Source: an uncultured Alcanivorax sp. (GTDB lineage: Bacteria; Pseudomonadota; Gammaproteobacteria; Pseudomonadales; Alcanivoracaceae). Taken from it: a stretch of 64,000 bases of DNA. Position numbers and translations under genes: made by a program. Below the pieces are notes generated by a model. The model was not told where the DNA came from, did not search any database, and saw nothing but the letters and a program-made list of their open reading frames with translations. Of this stretch, positions 15,911 to 24,277 are shown piece after piece. The stretch's first letter is position 1, and every line of letters starts with the position of its first letter. The stretch lies in the NCBI GenBank assembly GCA_913055795.1, contig CAJXLA010000002.1, positions 1 through 64,000 on the forward strand, read 5' to 3'.

Positions 15911-18616
15911 ATGGATACCCTACGAAATGCGCTGATCACGGCGTCCACCGCGATGGCTCTGGTTCTGGCCGGGTGTGGTGGTGATTCAAGTGTTTCCTCG
16001 AAGGAACTGGAACAAGACGTTACAGCGGAAGCGCTTTTTCAGCCGTCACTTGCGAATAGCTCGGATCCTGCCGAGAGGGCGACGGCGGGCGATTTCCTGC
16101 CTTTTCCAACGAATCTATTCCTGACGGGCTCCGATGGGTCGGTGAACATTCCGGGCCAGCCAAACTCGAAAACCCCCGTGCCGATTACGGATCCACAAAA
16201 TCCACCCGCGAGTTATAACCCCGCTGAGACGGCCCTCAACACCATGGACGGCTTTGCCACAACGGCGCCCATGGTCGTTCGGTTTTCGGCCCCTGTGACG
16301 CGTAGGTCTCTTCAGAATGGAGGGATTAGGATATTCAAAGCATCCAGTACCGCGGGCGTCGCAAGGAATTACACCGTAACCGAGATCGAGCGGGAGCTTG
16401 TGTTCGGTGTTGATTTCATCGCTTCGCCTCTTCAGTCGAATGCTCTGATCCTTCCGCTACAGCCACTTGATCCCAGTTCGACTTATCTGGTTGTTGTGAC
16501 CGATGCAGCCAAAACCGCTTCCGGCAATACTGTAAAAGCTGATCGGGATTACCGCTATGGGGGGATGACGAGCCCCATCGTTGAGCTTGATCAGCCTGGT
16601 GGTGGCGCCTGTGATTTCAGTAGTCCTCCGGGCTCCATTGAAACTAACTGCACGGATATCAAACGGCCCGAACTGGAACCTGATGATCCCTCGAAGCTAG
16701 CTGCTCAGTTGGAAGAAGTTGTTTACCCCTTAGAGGGACTGCGCCAAGGGTCAGTGGGTCAGCAAATCAGGACTCATGAGTCCGTTATTGACAGCGACTC
16801 GACGGCTCCGAAACAGTACCCGCAACTGCCAGAGCTGACCTCCTCGGATATTGTCCTTTCATATCACGTGACGACTCAGGACGTGGGCTCGGCGTTAGAG
16901 GAGGCGTATAGTGAGGTCGATGATGCTACCGCGCCAACGCTGAGCGTTCTGAATGGTTTCTCCGCTTGGCCAAGCGTGGGTGGTGGAGGCCCCTCTGCGT
17001 ATGAAGTGGTAACGCCAGGCGATGATGGTGAAATTAACGATGCCGGTGACCATTCCGGGCATGTTTATCTGGGCACCCTAGGAGGAGCGCTGCAGTTCCT
17101 GGATCCGGACAATCAGAACTCGAGCAAATGGGAGGCAAATCCCGCTGACTCAATGGTGGGAACAACTAACCTTGTCCAAGCTAATTCATACGATCCGGAA
17201 TTGGAGGAAGCTGACGATGTACCAGTTCTGATTACCGCGCCCAAGCCGTCCCTCGTAAGATCTGGTGGCGCTTGTGAGGCGCAGAACGCTAACGGTTTGC
17301 CGGTTGTTATTTATCAACACGGAATCACTTCTAACAGAGCAACGATGCTTGCGATTGCGGATTCGCTCGCCAAGGCGTGTGTGGTATCGATTGGTATAGA
17401 TCTGCCCAAGCACGGCATTTATCCGGAATTTTTTGAGGGGTTGTCCGTTAGCGATAGTGCTTCCCAGCTGGCACAGTTAAATAGCCAGTTCGGTGGTGCA
17501 CCAGAGCGCCTCGTAACTGGGGGGTCGTCCACCGGTTTGTGCACTCAACAAGGCACCGCAATAGAGATTCCTGAGTCGTCAGGTACCTATTATTGTCCGT
17601 CCTCGGACTTTATAAATTTGCCCAATCTGGCTAATTCCCGGGATGCTTTCCGTCAAGCCGTGGTTGATCTGCACAGCCTTTATACGGCGATAGAGAGCGA
17701 CGTCGGGTCCTTGGATATTGGCGTAAATGCGGACGGTAATAAGATTCATTTTGTGGGTTCTTCTCTTGGCGGGATCGTCGGTGCTACTTTTGCCGGCCTT
17801 GAACCTGGCTTGCAAACGGTGACTCTGAATGCTGCTTCAGGCGGTGTGGCAAAGACACTGGACGGTTCTCCGACGTTTTCGCCTCAGATTGCTGAGGGAC
17901 TTTCAAACTTTGGCATCAATAAGCCCTCGGGCGACTATGAGGGCTTCTTGATTATAGCTCAGACATTGTTCGACAACACCGATCCGATCAACTTTACCCA
18001 AGATGTTTCCGGGACGGGAACGCCTGTACTCATGCAGCAGGTTGTTGGTGAGCCCAAGAAATACAATACGATCTATGCGTGTAATCCCGAGTCGGTCACT
18101 AATGGGTGTCCGGATATGGTGGTGCCGAATAATGTCTTCGGGCAGAGTCCGATCACAGAAGCGTGGAGGCGTGTCTCCGAAAGCGAGCAAATCAGCCATT
18201 TGTCGGGACAGTTTCCGTTGACTACTCCGGTAGCTCTGGCAGGGACTGATCCCTTGGCTCAGGGGACGGGGTTCTTCACTCTGGATAGTCTTGGCCAGGG
18301 TGCTAACGGTCCTGTGCAACCCGGGGTTATCAGCGGGGTATTCAGCCCTTATCCTGCATCAGGCTTCTACGGTCTGGGGCTTTCGGAAGTAGGTCCTGGT
18401 GGGAATACCCCTCAGCCAGCGGCGCAGACGTCGGGCGTGGTGCGGTTTACCCGGGGTGGCCATACTTCGTTGCTGGACCCCTCTCTATCCAGGCGTGTAA
18501 CAGCCGTTATGCAGAAGCAGCTGGCGACATATGTGGCCAGTGGCGGAACGTCAATTGCCAATGAGACGATAAACCTCGGCCAGGGTCGGATTGAAGCCGA
18601 GGTAGTTCGTGACTGA
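15911..18616 (+). CDS. VolA/Pla-1-like lipoprotein lipase
   Basis: This 901-residue protein begins MDTLRNALITASTAMALVLAGC, a lipoprotein signal with lipobox LAGC, so it should be anchored in the outer membrane. The region after it (DFLPFPTNLFLTGSDGSVNIP, split FLPFPTNLFL / DGSVNIP) matches the bacterial virulence-factor lipase N-terminal domain. An alpha/beta-hydrolase core follows: VIYQHGITSNR (about 463-473, oxyanion region), nucleophile elbow GSSLG with Ser618, and RGGHTSLLDPS near the C-terminus as a likely catalytic His. Paired cysteines occur throughout. Vibrio VolA is a surface-exposed lysophospholipase. The gene is clearly more AT-rich, with less biased codons than its neighbours, which suggests transfer. 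The start at 15911 follows AAAAAAGG. Confidence 0.85.
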   Translation: MDTLRNALITASTAMALVLAGCGGDSSVSSKELEQDVTAEALFQPSLANSSDPAERATAGDFLPFPTNLFLTGSDGSVNIPGQPNSKTPVPITDPQNPPASYNPAETALNTMDGFATTAPMVVRFSAPVTRRSLQNGGIRIFKASSTAGVARNYTVTEIERELVFGVDFIASPLQSNALILPLQPLDPSSTYLVVVTDAAKTASGNTVKADRDYRYGGMTSPIVELDQPGGGACDFSSPPGSIETNCTDIKRPELEPDDPSKLAAQLEEVVYPLEGLRQGSVGQQIRTHESVIDSDSTAPKQYPQLPELTSSDIVLSYHVTTQDVGSALEEAYSEVDDATAPTLSVLNGFSAWPSVGGGGPSAYEVVTPGDDGEINDAGDHSGHVYLGTLGGALQFLDPDNQNSSKWEANPADSMVGTTNLVQANSYDPELEEADDVPVLITAPKPSLVRSGGACEAQNANGLPVVIYQHGITSNRATMLAIADSLAKACVVSIGIDLPKHGIYPEFFEGLSVSDSASQLAQLNSQFGGAPERLVTGGSSTGLCTQQGTAIEIPESSGTYYCPSSDFINLPNLANSRDAFRQAVVDLHSLYTAIESDVGSLDIGVNADGNKIHFVGSSLGGIVGATFAGLEPGLQTVTLNAASGGVAKTLDGSPTFSPQIAEGLSNFGINKPSGDYEGFLIIAQTLFDNTDPINFTQDVSGTGTPVLMQQVVGEPKKYNTIYACNPESVTNGCPDMVVPNNVFGQSPITEAWRRVSESEQISHLSGQFPLTTPVALAGTDPLAQGTGFFTLDSLGQGANGPVQPGVISGVFSPYPASGFYGLGLSEVGPGGNTPQPAAQTSGVVRFTRGGHTSLLDPSLSRRVTAVMQKQLATYVASGGTSIANETINLGQGRIEAEVVRD

Positions 18617-18670
18617 GCGGCGTTGACTTGCGTAACTCGCCTTGCGCCAAGTCTCGGCATTTGAAACTGG

Positions 18671-18702
18671 CGACGCCCCGGATCTCTCGGGGCGTCGTTT
18701 AT
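18671..18702 (+). terminator. intrinsic terminator of the lipase gene
   Basis: A perfect 10-bp stem CGACGCCCCG/CGGGGCGTCG (18671-18680 with 18688-18697), 7-base loop, followed by TTTATT. Confidence 0.85.
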
Positions 18703-18800
18703 TGAAGAGTTCTTTGGTCGTTTACATGTGACAGGAGTGCTTTGAAACAGGGCTGTGGGCTGTGCCATAGCCGGGCAAAACGTTTATTTTAGTAATCTCC

Positions 18801-18935
18801 CTAAGACGGCGTGGGCACCAGCACGCTCCCGGACAACACACCCGACATTCGGAATGACTCCGGCCGTAGCTCACGCTCGCTGTTGGTTATAACCTGCCGG
18901 CCGTGGAAGCTAGAGTCACCCAGCTCCTGCCGGTA
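18801..18935 (-). pseudogene. decayed duplicate of the lpxH 3' end
   Basis: On the minus strand this encodes ELGDSSFHGRQVITNSERE and then LRPESFRMSGVLSGSVLVP before a stop. LpxH at 20139 ends with VLGDWSFHGWQVVADSERG, LRLESFRMADLLPGGVLVP and a short tail. About 27 of 45 residues match and the DNA is visibly alignable from about 18809 to 18935 against 20158-20288. The catalytic part of LpxH is missing. It has the same orientation as lpxH, so the two copies bracket the toxin-antitoxin genes like direct repeats. Confidence 0.8.
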
Positions 18936-19051
18936 GCGCCGTTGCCGAAATGTATGTTGCGTATGATCGGGTAAAGGGATGCTGGTGAGACAGGTGAAGC
19001 CGACCGATTTCGCCTCACGAGAGATTGGCCTAGGGTAGTATTGCATCCCCG

Positions 19052-19337
19052 TTATTCCGCCAGACAACGGATTTCACTGCGAATGCGGTCCCCCGAGAGA
19101 GCTTCCGCAATCTCCAGTTTATACTGATCCTGCAGATTCATCCAGTAGGTGGCGGAGGTGGCAAAATACCGCGCCAGGCGCAGCGCCGTGTCCGTGCTTG
19201 CCGTGAACAATCTCATTAATGCGGCGCGCAGGGACCCGGATATCCCGGGCCAGCCGGTACTGGCTGATACCGAAGTCTTCGAGGAATTCAGCCAGGTGCT
19301 CGTCGGCATGGATAGGCGCTATCTCTTCTTCCATCAT
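19052..19337 (-). pseudogene. HigA-type antitoxin, frameshifted
   Basis: The first part reads MMEEEIAPIHADEHLAEFLE and contains the helix-turn-helix ISQYRLARDIRVPARRINEI, typical of HigA/VapI antitoxins. After NEIVHGK the frame is lost. The family C-terminus (TDTALRLARYFATSATYWMN then LQDQYKLEIAEA) continues in another frame to 19052. Intact relatives usually carry several residues between the lysine and DTALRLA, so a small deletion near 19190 is likely. No HigB toxin is next to it. A sequencing error is the alternative explanation. It lies three bases downstream of the DUF2442 gene. Confidence 0.75.
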
Positions 19338-19340
19338 GTT

Positions 19341-19616
19341 TTATGCGCTTGCTTTGGATGAGCCCCCGGGAGCCGGTGCTCCGCGCAACAGACCCTCGGT
19401 ACTCAGATCTTCATCAAGCTCCGGCCAATGTATGCCATAGCCGCCACCACAGACTTCCCAGTTTTCCAACTGGTTAGTCGAGGCATGGGCCAGTCGTGGA
19501 TACCACTCAAGCGGAACGGAAATCTGACGTCCGTCTTTCAGCGCAACGATCAGGAAGTCTTTTGAAAAGCGCACGGACTCCACCCGCTCGTCTGCGTTAG
19601 CCGCCAAAGTACCCAT
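19341..19616 (-). CDS. DUF2442 protein, probable partner of a DUF4160 protein
   Basis: This 91-residue protein contains VESVRFSKDFLIVALKDGR, then ISVPLEWYPRLAHAS and GGGYGIHWPELDEDLSTEGLL, the hallmark DUF2442 pattern (fold D-x-x-x-L-x-V-x-x-x-D-G-R... W-P-x-L-D-E-D-L). Its start overlaps the end of the DUF4160 gene by 20 bases. DUF4160/DUF2442 pairs are widespread and look like toxin-antitoxin modules. The pair sits in the AT-richer region between the two lpxH 3' ends. Confidence 0.85.
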   Translation of the reverse strand: MGTLAANADERVESVRFSKDFLIVALKDGRQISVPLEWYPRLAHASTNQLENWEVCGGGYGIHWPELDEDLSTEGLLRGAPAPGGSSKASA

Positions 19617-19833
19617 TCCAAGCCTCCAGAAACATATTGCGGTTGGTTTCGATTATAACGCGGATTCGGCGCAATTCATGCGCCGGAAAGCCCAGATTTC
19701 GCGCCAGTTCGACGGAGTGAAGCCAGAATTTGGCGGAACAGGCATCCCGATCCACATGTACATGGGGAGGCTCGCCGGGCTCATGGCTGTACCAGAAGAA
19801 ACGGTAAGGGCCTTCCCTCAATATTGTCGGCAT
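19597..19833 (-). CDS. DUF4160 protein (putative toxin-antitoxin partner)
   Basis: This 78-residue protein begins MPTILREGPYRFFWYSHEPG and continues EPPHVHVDRDACSAKFWL, the signature of DUF4160 (F(F/Y)S.E...PPH.HV). It overlaps the DUF2442 gene downstream. AAGGA lies at a good distance before the ATG, and an AT-rich promoter-like stretch (TATTAT on the minus strand, 19881-19886) is about 50 bases upstream. The biochemical activity of the family is not established. Confidence 0.85.
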   Translation of the reverse strand: MPTILREGPYRFFWYSHEPGEPPHVHVDRDACSAKFWLHSVELARNLGFPAHELRRIRVIIETNRNMFLEAWNGYFGG

Positions 19834-19970
19834 TGCGTTATTCCTTTAACGACTTAAAGATTGTAGAGAACTATCGAAATATAATATCTCTTGCGTCTGT
19901 ATGGAAAGCTTGATCGGGTATCAGGGCTTTGCACACCATGCTTCTTGCTCCTTACCGGATGCTCTGGAAA

Positions 19971-19997
19971 GTCGTAGCAAGGATGCTCCTCCCACAG
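19971..19997 (-). repeat. REP-like GTGGGAG element (minus orientation)
   Basis: On the minus strand it reads CTGTGGGAGGAGCATCCTTG then CTACGAC. It pairs with the plus-oriented copy at 20028, as at 13843/13902. The 19834-20138 gap otherwise holds a promoter-like AT-rich stretch near 19870 and heptad repeats next to lpxH. Confidence 0.6.
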
Positions 19998-20027
19998 ATA
20001 AAAGCAGCACGCAGCGGCCGGAATCCA

Positions 20028-20069
20028 CTGTGGGAGAGGCGTCCCCGCCTCGACCTTTTCAGAGCCTTT
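20028..20069 (+). repeat. REP-like GTGGGAG element (plus orientation)
   Basis: CTGTGGGAGAGGCGTCCCCG followed by CCTCGACCTTTTCAGAGCC. The GAGGCG...CGCCTC arms form a hairpin. This is the cleanest plus-oriented copy in the window. Confidence 0.6.
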
Positions 20070-20107
20070 GCAAGGATGGCCGCCGGGGCTGGTGCTCCCG
20101 CGCCGCT

Positions 20108-20141
20108 ATTCTTTCGGCTTTCGTCTTTGCACTTTCGGCTA
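20108..20141 (-). repeat. heptad array starting at the lpxH stop codon
   Basis: On the minus strand, the TAG stop of lpxH (20139-20141) is followed by CCGAAAGTGCAAAGACGAAA and GCCGAAAG, which are in-register heptads of the GAAAGNC type. Confidence 0.6.
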
Positions 20142-20918
20142 TTCTCCCCAGGGCTCCGCGGGCACCAGCACCCCACCGGGCAACAAATCCGCCATCCGGA
20201 ACGACTCCAACCGCAACCCCCGTTCGCTGTCGGCCACGACCTGCCAGCCGTGGAAGCTCCAGTCGCCCAGCACCCAGCGCTTGCCGGTGGCTTCGGCCAG
20301 GTCCACGTCGTGGACACAGGGTCGGTGGGTGTGGCCATGGATCAGATCCCGCACACCGGCTTCGTCCATCACCCGGACGACTTCCTCCGGGGTGACATCC
20401 ATGATGTTGTCCGCCTTGTTTTCCTGGTTGTTCTTGCTCTGGTCGCGTAGCTGGGCGGCATAGGCACGGCGTTCTTCCAGCGGGCGGGCGAGCATGGCCT
20501 GTTGCCAGGCCGGGTCGCGGAATTGTTTGCGTGCTTCCTGGTACTGGGTGTCCGCCAGGCAGAGGCTGTCGCCGTGCATCAGCAGGGCAGGGCGGCCGTA
20601 GAAATCCACGACGGTGCCTTCGTCCAGGATTGCTCCGCCGGTTTCCCGGGCGAAGCGCTCGCCCAGCAGGAAGTCCCGGTTGCCGTGCATGAAGTAGAGC
20701 GCGCTGCCGCTGTCGCTGAACCGCCGAAAGGCTTCCACGGCCCGGCGGTGGAAGGGCTCGTCATCGTCGTCGCCGATCCAGGCCTCGAAGAGATCGCCCA
20801 GCACATAGAGCGCATCCGCGTGGCCGGCGTGGCGCGCCAGGAGGTTGTCCAGCGCGTCCAGGTGGTCGGGGTGTTCCGGGTCCAGGTGCAGATCGGAAAT
20901 CAGAAGCGAGTAGGCCAT
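20139..20918 (-). CDS. lpxH: UDP-2,3-diacylglucosamine diphosphatase
   Basis: This 259-residue calcineurin-like phosphoesterase hydrolyses UDP-2,3-diacylglucosamine to lipid X in lipid A synthesis, at the inner face of the cytoplasmic membrane. Metal-site motifs are SDLHLDP (residues 8-14), GDLFEAWIGDDD, HGNRDFLLG, MHGDSL and the paired histidines HGHTH. The family tail ESFRMADLLPGG follows. It is divergent from glnS. Its 3' end exists a second time, decayed, at 18801-18935, and its stop codon abuts a heptad array. Confidence 0.95.
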   Translation of the reverse strand: MAYSLLISDLHLDPEHPDHLDALDNLLARHAGHADALYVLGDLFEAWIGDDDDEPFHRRAVEAFRRFSDSGSALYFMHGNRDFLLGERFARETGGAILDEGTVVDFYGRPALLMHGDSLCLADTQYQEARKQFRDPAWQQAMLARPLEERRAYAAQLRDQSKNNQENKADNIMDVTPEEVVRVMDEAGVRDLIHGHTHRPCVHDVDLAEATGKRWVLGDWSFHGWQVVADSERGLRLESFRMADLLPGGVLVPAEPWGE

Positions 20919-20999
20919 GGGCTTTCCCGTGTGTTGTCTTTAACCGGATTCGGGCGGACTGTACACTAGCGCTCCATTTTCCGGAACCGCCGCATCCCC

Positions 21000-22673
21000 A
21001 TGAGCGAAACCGCGCCCAGCCATTTCATCCGCCAGATCATCGACCGGGATCTGGCCGAGGGTCGCAATGATCGGGTGGTAACCCGTTTTCCGCCCGAGCC
21101 CAACGGCTATCTGCATATCGGCCATGCCAAGTCCATCTGCCTGAACTTCGGACTGGCCGAGGACTATGGCGGCGTGTGTCACCTGCGCTTCGATGACACC
21201 AACCCGGAAAAGGAAGAGGACGAGTACATCCGCGCGATTCAGGAGGATGTGCGCTGGCTGGGTTTCCAGTGGGCCGGGCCCGTGCGCTACGCCTCGGACT
21301 ACTTCGACCAGCTCTACGACTATGCGCTGGAGCTGATCGACAACGGCCTGGCCTATGTGGACCAGCTCACGCCCGAGCAGATCCGGGAATACCGGGGTAC
21401 GCTGAAGCAGGCGGGCACGCCCAGTCCGTACCGGGACCGGTCATCGGCCGAGAACCGCGAGCTCTTCGAGAAGATGCGTGCCGGGGAATTCGCCGAGGGC
21501 GAGGCGGTACTGCGCGCGAAAATCGACATGGCCGCGTCCAACATGAATCTGCGCGACCCGGTGCTCTATCGGGTGCTGCACGCCAGTCACCATCAGACCG
21601 GGGACCAGTGGTGCATCTACCCCATGTATGACTTCACGCATCCGATCTCGGACGCGCTGGAGGGGGTCACCCACAGCCTCTGCACCCTGGAGTTCGAGGA
21701 TCACCGGCCGCTCTACGACTGGGCCATCGACAACACCTCGGTGCCGGCGCGCCCGTATCAATATGAATTCGCCCGGCTCAACATCAACTACACCGTCACC
21801 AGCAAGCGCAAGCTCAAGCGCCTGGTGGACGAGGGCCATGTGGACGCCTGGGATGATCCGCGCATGCCCACCATCTGCGGTTTCCGCCGGCGCGGCTACA
21901 CGCCCGCGAGCATCCGTCGCTTCAGCGAGATGGTGGGTGTGGCCAAGTCGGATTCCGTGGTGGACATGGGCATGCTGGAGTCCGCCATCCGGGATGATCT
22001 CAACACCAATGCCCCGCGCGCCATGTGCGTGCTGCGCCCGCTCAGGCTGGTGATCGAGAACTGGCCCGAGGGGCAGGAGGAAATGCTCACCGCGCCCATG
22101 CATCCCCAGGATGAATCCATGGGTACGCGCGAGATTCCCATGACCCGCGAGCTCTATATCGACCAGGCGGATTTCCGCGAAGAAGCGAACAAGAAGTTCA
22201 AGCGCCTGGTGCTGAACAACAAGGAGGTGCGCCTGCGCTACGGCTATGTGATCCATGCCCATGATGTGGTCCACGACGACGACGGCGAGGTGGTCGAAGT
22301 CCGCTGCACCTATGATCCGGACACGCTCGGGCGTGATCCGGAGGGCGAGGACCGCAAGGTGCGCGGCGTCATCCACTGGGTCTCGGCGCCGCGCAGCCAG
22401 CCCTGCGAGCTGCGCCTCTATGACCGGCTCTTTACCGTACCCGATCCCACCCGGCTGGAAGAGGGCGAGGATTTCCTGGACTACGTCAATCCGGAATCCC
22501 GGGTCACCCTGACCGGGGCCCGCGTAGAGGAGAACCTGGCCGCGCCCGAACCGGAATCGCGCTATCAGTTCGAACGCGAGGGCTATTTCTACGTGGACCC
22601 GGACAGCCGCGACGGCGCGCCGGTGTTCAATCTGACGGTGGGGCTAAGGGAGTCGTGGCCCCGCGATGCATGA
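21000..22673 (+). CDS. glnS: glutaminyl-tRNA synthetase
   Basis: This 557-residue class I synthetase charges tRNA-Gln with glutamine. The HIGH motif is in [20 protein letters not shown] and the KMSKS-equivalent is [12 protein letters not shown] (about residues 263-274). The C-terminal anticodon-binding beta-barrels contain the [17 protein letters not shown] region. Length equals that of E. coli GlnRS (554). Direct glutaminylation means that a GatCAB route for Gln is not required. The stop TGA is followed at once by AAAGACG heptads. A possible -10 TACACT lies at about 20962. Confidence 0.97.
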   Translation: MSETAPSHFIRQIIDRDLAEGRNDRVVTRFPPEPNGYLHIGHAKSICLNFGLAEDYGGVCHLRFDDTNPEKEEDEYIRAIQEDVRWLGFQWAGPVRYASDYFDQLYDYALELIDNGLAYVDQLTPEQIREYRGTLKQAGTPSPYRDRSSAENRELFEKMRAGEFAEGEAVLRAKIDMAASNMNLRDPVLYRVLHASHHQTGDQWCIYPMYDFTHPISDALEGVTHSLCTLEFEDHRPLYDWAIDNTSVPARPYQYEFARLNINYTVTSKRKLKRLVDEGHVDAWDDPRMPTICGFRRRGYTPASIRRFSEMVGVAKSDSVVDMGMLESAIRDDLNTNAPRAMCVLRPLRLVIENWPEGQEEMLTAPMHPQDESMGTREIPMTRELYIDQADFREEANKKFKRLVLNNKEVRLRYGYVIHAHDVVHDDDGEVVEVRCTYDPDTLGRDPEGEDRKVRGVIHWVSAPRSQPCELRLYDRLFTVPDPTRLEEGEDFLDYVNPESRVTLTGARVEENLAAPEPESRYQFEREGYFYVDPDSRDGAPVFNLTVGLRESWPRDA

Positions 22674-22774
22674 AAGACGAAAGACGCAAGCCAAAAGATA
22701 AGGTCAAGCTGCGGGGTGCGCGCAGCGCACCCCGCGTCCTTCGCTTTCTACTTTCTGCTTTCTTCTTTCGTCTA
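22671..22774. repeat. convergent heptad element between glnS and folD
   Basis: The left arm starts in the glnS stop codon (TGAAAGACGAAAGACGCAAG). The right arm, read on the minus strand, starts in the folD stop (TAGACGAAAGAAGAAAGCAG). In the centre is a perfect 11-bp-stem hairpin GCGGGGTGCGC-GCA-GCGCACCCCGC (22711-22735) that could terminate transcription in both directions, although it lacks a T-tract. Confidence 0.75.
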
Positions 22775-23620
22775 GATGCCGAAGGCTCTTTCCCCGGCCT
22801 CCAACGTCTGCAGGATCAGGGAGTTGATGGTCATGGGGCCGACGCCGCCCGGGACGGGGGTATAGGCGGCCACCCGGTCTTTCAGCGGCTCCAGTTCGAT
22901 ATCGCCGCATTTTTCCGGGTGGAAGCCGGCATCGACCACCACGGCGCCGTCGGATACCCAGTCCGCCTTGATGAACTCGGGTTGGCCCACCGCGCCCACG
23001 ACCAGATCCGCCTGGCGCACGTGTTCGGCCAGGTTGCGGGTGCGGCTGTGGCACATGGTGACGGTGGCATTCGCCTGGAGCAGCATCATGCTCATGGGCT
23101 TGCCGAGAATGGCGCTGCGGCCCACCACGACGGCGTGCTTGCCCGCCAGCTCGATACCGTAGTGATCCAGGATGCGCATGATGCCCAGGGGCGTGGCGCT
23201 GCCGTAGGCCGGCTCGCCCATGGCCATGCGGCCGAAGCCCAGACAGGTGACACCGTCCACGTCCTTGTCCAGGGCGATGGCGTCAAAACAGCGGCGCTCG
23301 TCCACCTGCTCCGGAACCGGATGCTGCAGCAGGATGCCGTGGACATCCGGGTCCTGGTTGAGCGCTTCGATCTGCTCCAGCAATTCCTCGGTGGTGGTGG
23401 ACTCGGGCAGTTCGATGGCGCGCGAGTCCAGGCCCACGCGCCGGCAGGCATTGCCTTTCATGCGCACATAGGTGGCGGAGGCCGGGTCCGCGCCCACCAG
23501 GACGGTGGCGAGAATGGGGTAGCGGCCGCCCGAGCGTTCCCGCAGGTGGTTCACGCGGGTCTGCATGTCCGCCTCGAAGTGCCGGGCGAGTTCCTTGCCT
23601 TCCAGTACCAGAGCGCTCAT
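22772..23620 (-). CDS. folD: bifunctional methylenetetrahydrofolate dehydrogenase/cyclohydrolase
   Basis: This 282-residue enzyme interconverts 5,10-methylene-THF and 10-formyl-THF. Catalytic Tyr51 and Lys55 are in [11 protein letters not shown]. The signatures QHPVPEQVD and [18 protein letters not shown] (NADP-binding) and [14 protein letters not shown] at the C-terminus are intact. The length is standard (E. coli 288). It converges with glnS across a heptad-flanked hairpin. The TAG stop merges with the repeat. Confidence 0.96.
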   Translation of the reverse strand: MSALVLEGKELARHFEADMQTRVNHLRERSGGRYPILATVLVGADPASATYVRMKGNACRRVGLDSRAIELPESTTTEELLEQIEALNQDPDVHGILLQHPVPEQVDERRCFDAIALDKDVDGVTCLGFGRMAMGEPAYGSATPLGIMRILDHYGIELAGKHAVVVGRSAILGKPMSMMLLQANATVTMCHSRTRNLAEHVRQADLVVGAVGQPEFIKADWVSDGAVVVDAGFHPEKCGDIELEPLKDRVAAYTPVPGGVGPMTINSLILQTLEAGERAFGI

Positions 23621-23795
23621 GAATGCTCCCGCGGGTCAGGGGCGCCAGGGCCCGATTGCGAAGCGGTGATTTTCGCATGGCCGGTGTGCGGGGGCCAAAC
23701 GGTGAGCACTGGTTCTGGTATCCTGTATGCTGATCGGATCGCGTTGACCGGTCCGGGGGGCACGGGTATTATGCGCTCCGCTCAACTCGCTCGCT

Positions 23796-23873
<78 letters not shown>

Positions 23874-23929
23874 ATCTGGTGCTCCCCTGAGCATGGGTGA
23901 AGCCGGGCCTTCGAGCGGTACAGATCAAT

Positions 23930-24006
23930 GCGCCTGTAGCTCAACCGGATAGAGCAACGGCCTTCTAAGCCGTAGGTTGCAGGTTCAAGTCCTGCCAGGC
24001 GTACCA
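23930..24006 (+). tRNA. tRNA-Arg (TCT)
   Basis: A 77-base cloverleaf with acceptor GCGCCTG/CAGGCGT (one G-U pair), anticodon loop CTTCTAA (anticodon TCT), T-arm GTTCAAGTC and encoded CCA at 24004-24006. Confidence 0.97.
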
Positions 24007-24041
24007 ATCGGAAACGCCGGCAGGGTCGACAAGTTGCCGTG

Positions 24042-24117
24042 GTGGCTGTAGCTCAGTCGGTAGAGCCCTGGATTGTGGCTCCAGTGGTCGTGGGTTCGAG
24101 TCCCATCAGCCACCCCA
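24042..24117 (+). tRNA. tRNA-His (GTG)
   Basis: A 76-base cloverleaf with acceptor GTGGCTG/CAGCCAC, anticodon loop TTGTGGC (anticodon GTG), T-arm GTTCGAGTC and encoded CCA at 24115-24117. The base before it (24041) is G and could pair with the C discriminator as the G-1 characteristic of tRNA-His. Confidence 0.97.
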
Positions 24118-24123
24118 TTTTTG

Positions 24124-24151
24124 AAAAACCCCGGTTCTTCCGGGGTTTTTT
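24124..24151 (+). terminator. terminator of the Pro-Arg-His tRNA cluster
   Basis: AAAAACCCCGG-TTCTT-CCGGGGTTTTTT, a strong stem with a T-tail just after tRNA-His. The A-tract on the left makes it usable on both strands. Confidence 0.9.
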
Positions 24152-24200
24152 ATGACACGGGCGATGGCGCGTGCGCATAGGCAGCGCGCGCCGGTTTGGT

Positions 24201-24206
24201 TATAAT
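24201..24206 (+). promoter_or_regulatory. candidate -10 element for tig
   Basis: TATAAT within TTTGGTTATAATCGC, 71 bases upstream of the tig start and 50 bases past the tRNA terminator. Confidence 0.5.
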
Positions 24207-24277
24207 CGCTCGCCTTCGCGGGAGCCGGCGCGCACCGGAGGTGCCGGCACGAAAAACGTCTTTCAAATGAGGGTGTT

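Noticed and set aside
18801..19067. An 88-codon minus-strand ORF as an intact gene
   Set aside because: Only its second half has homology, to the LpxH C-terminus; the first half overlaps the higA remnant and the catalytic part is absent.
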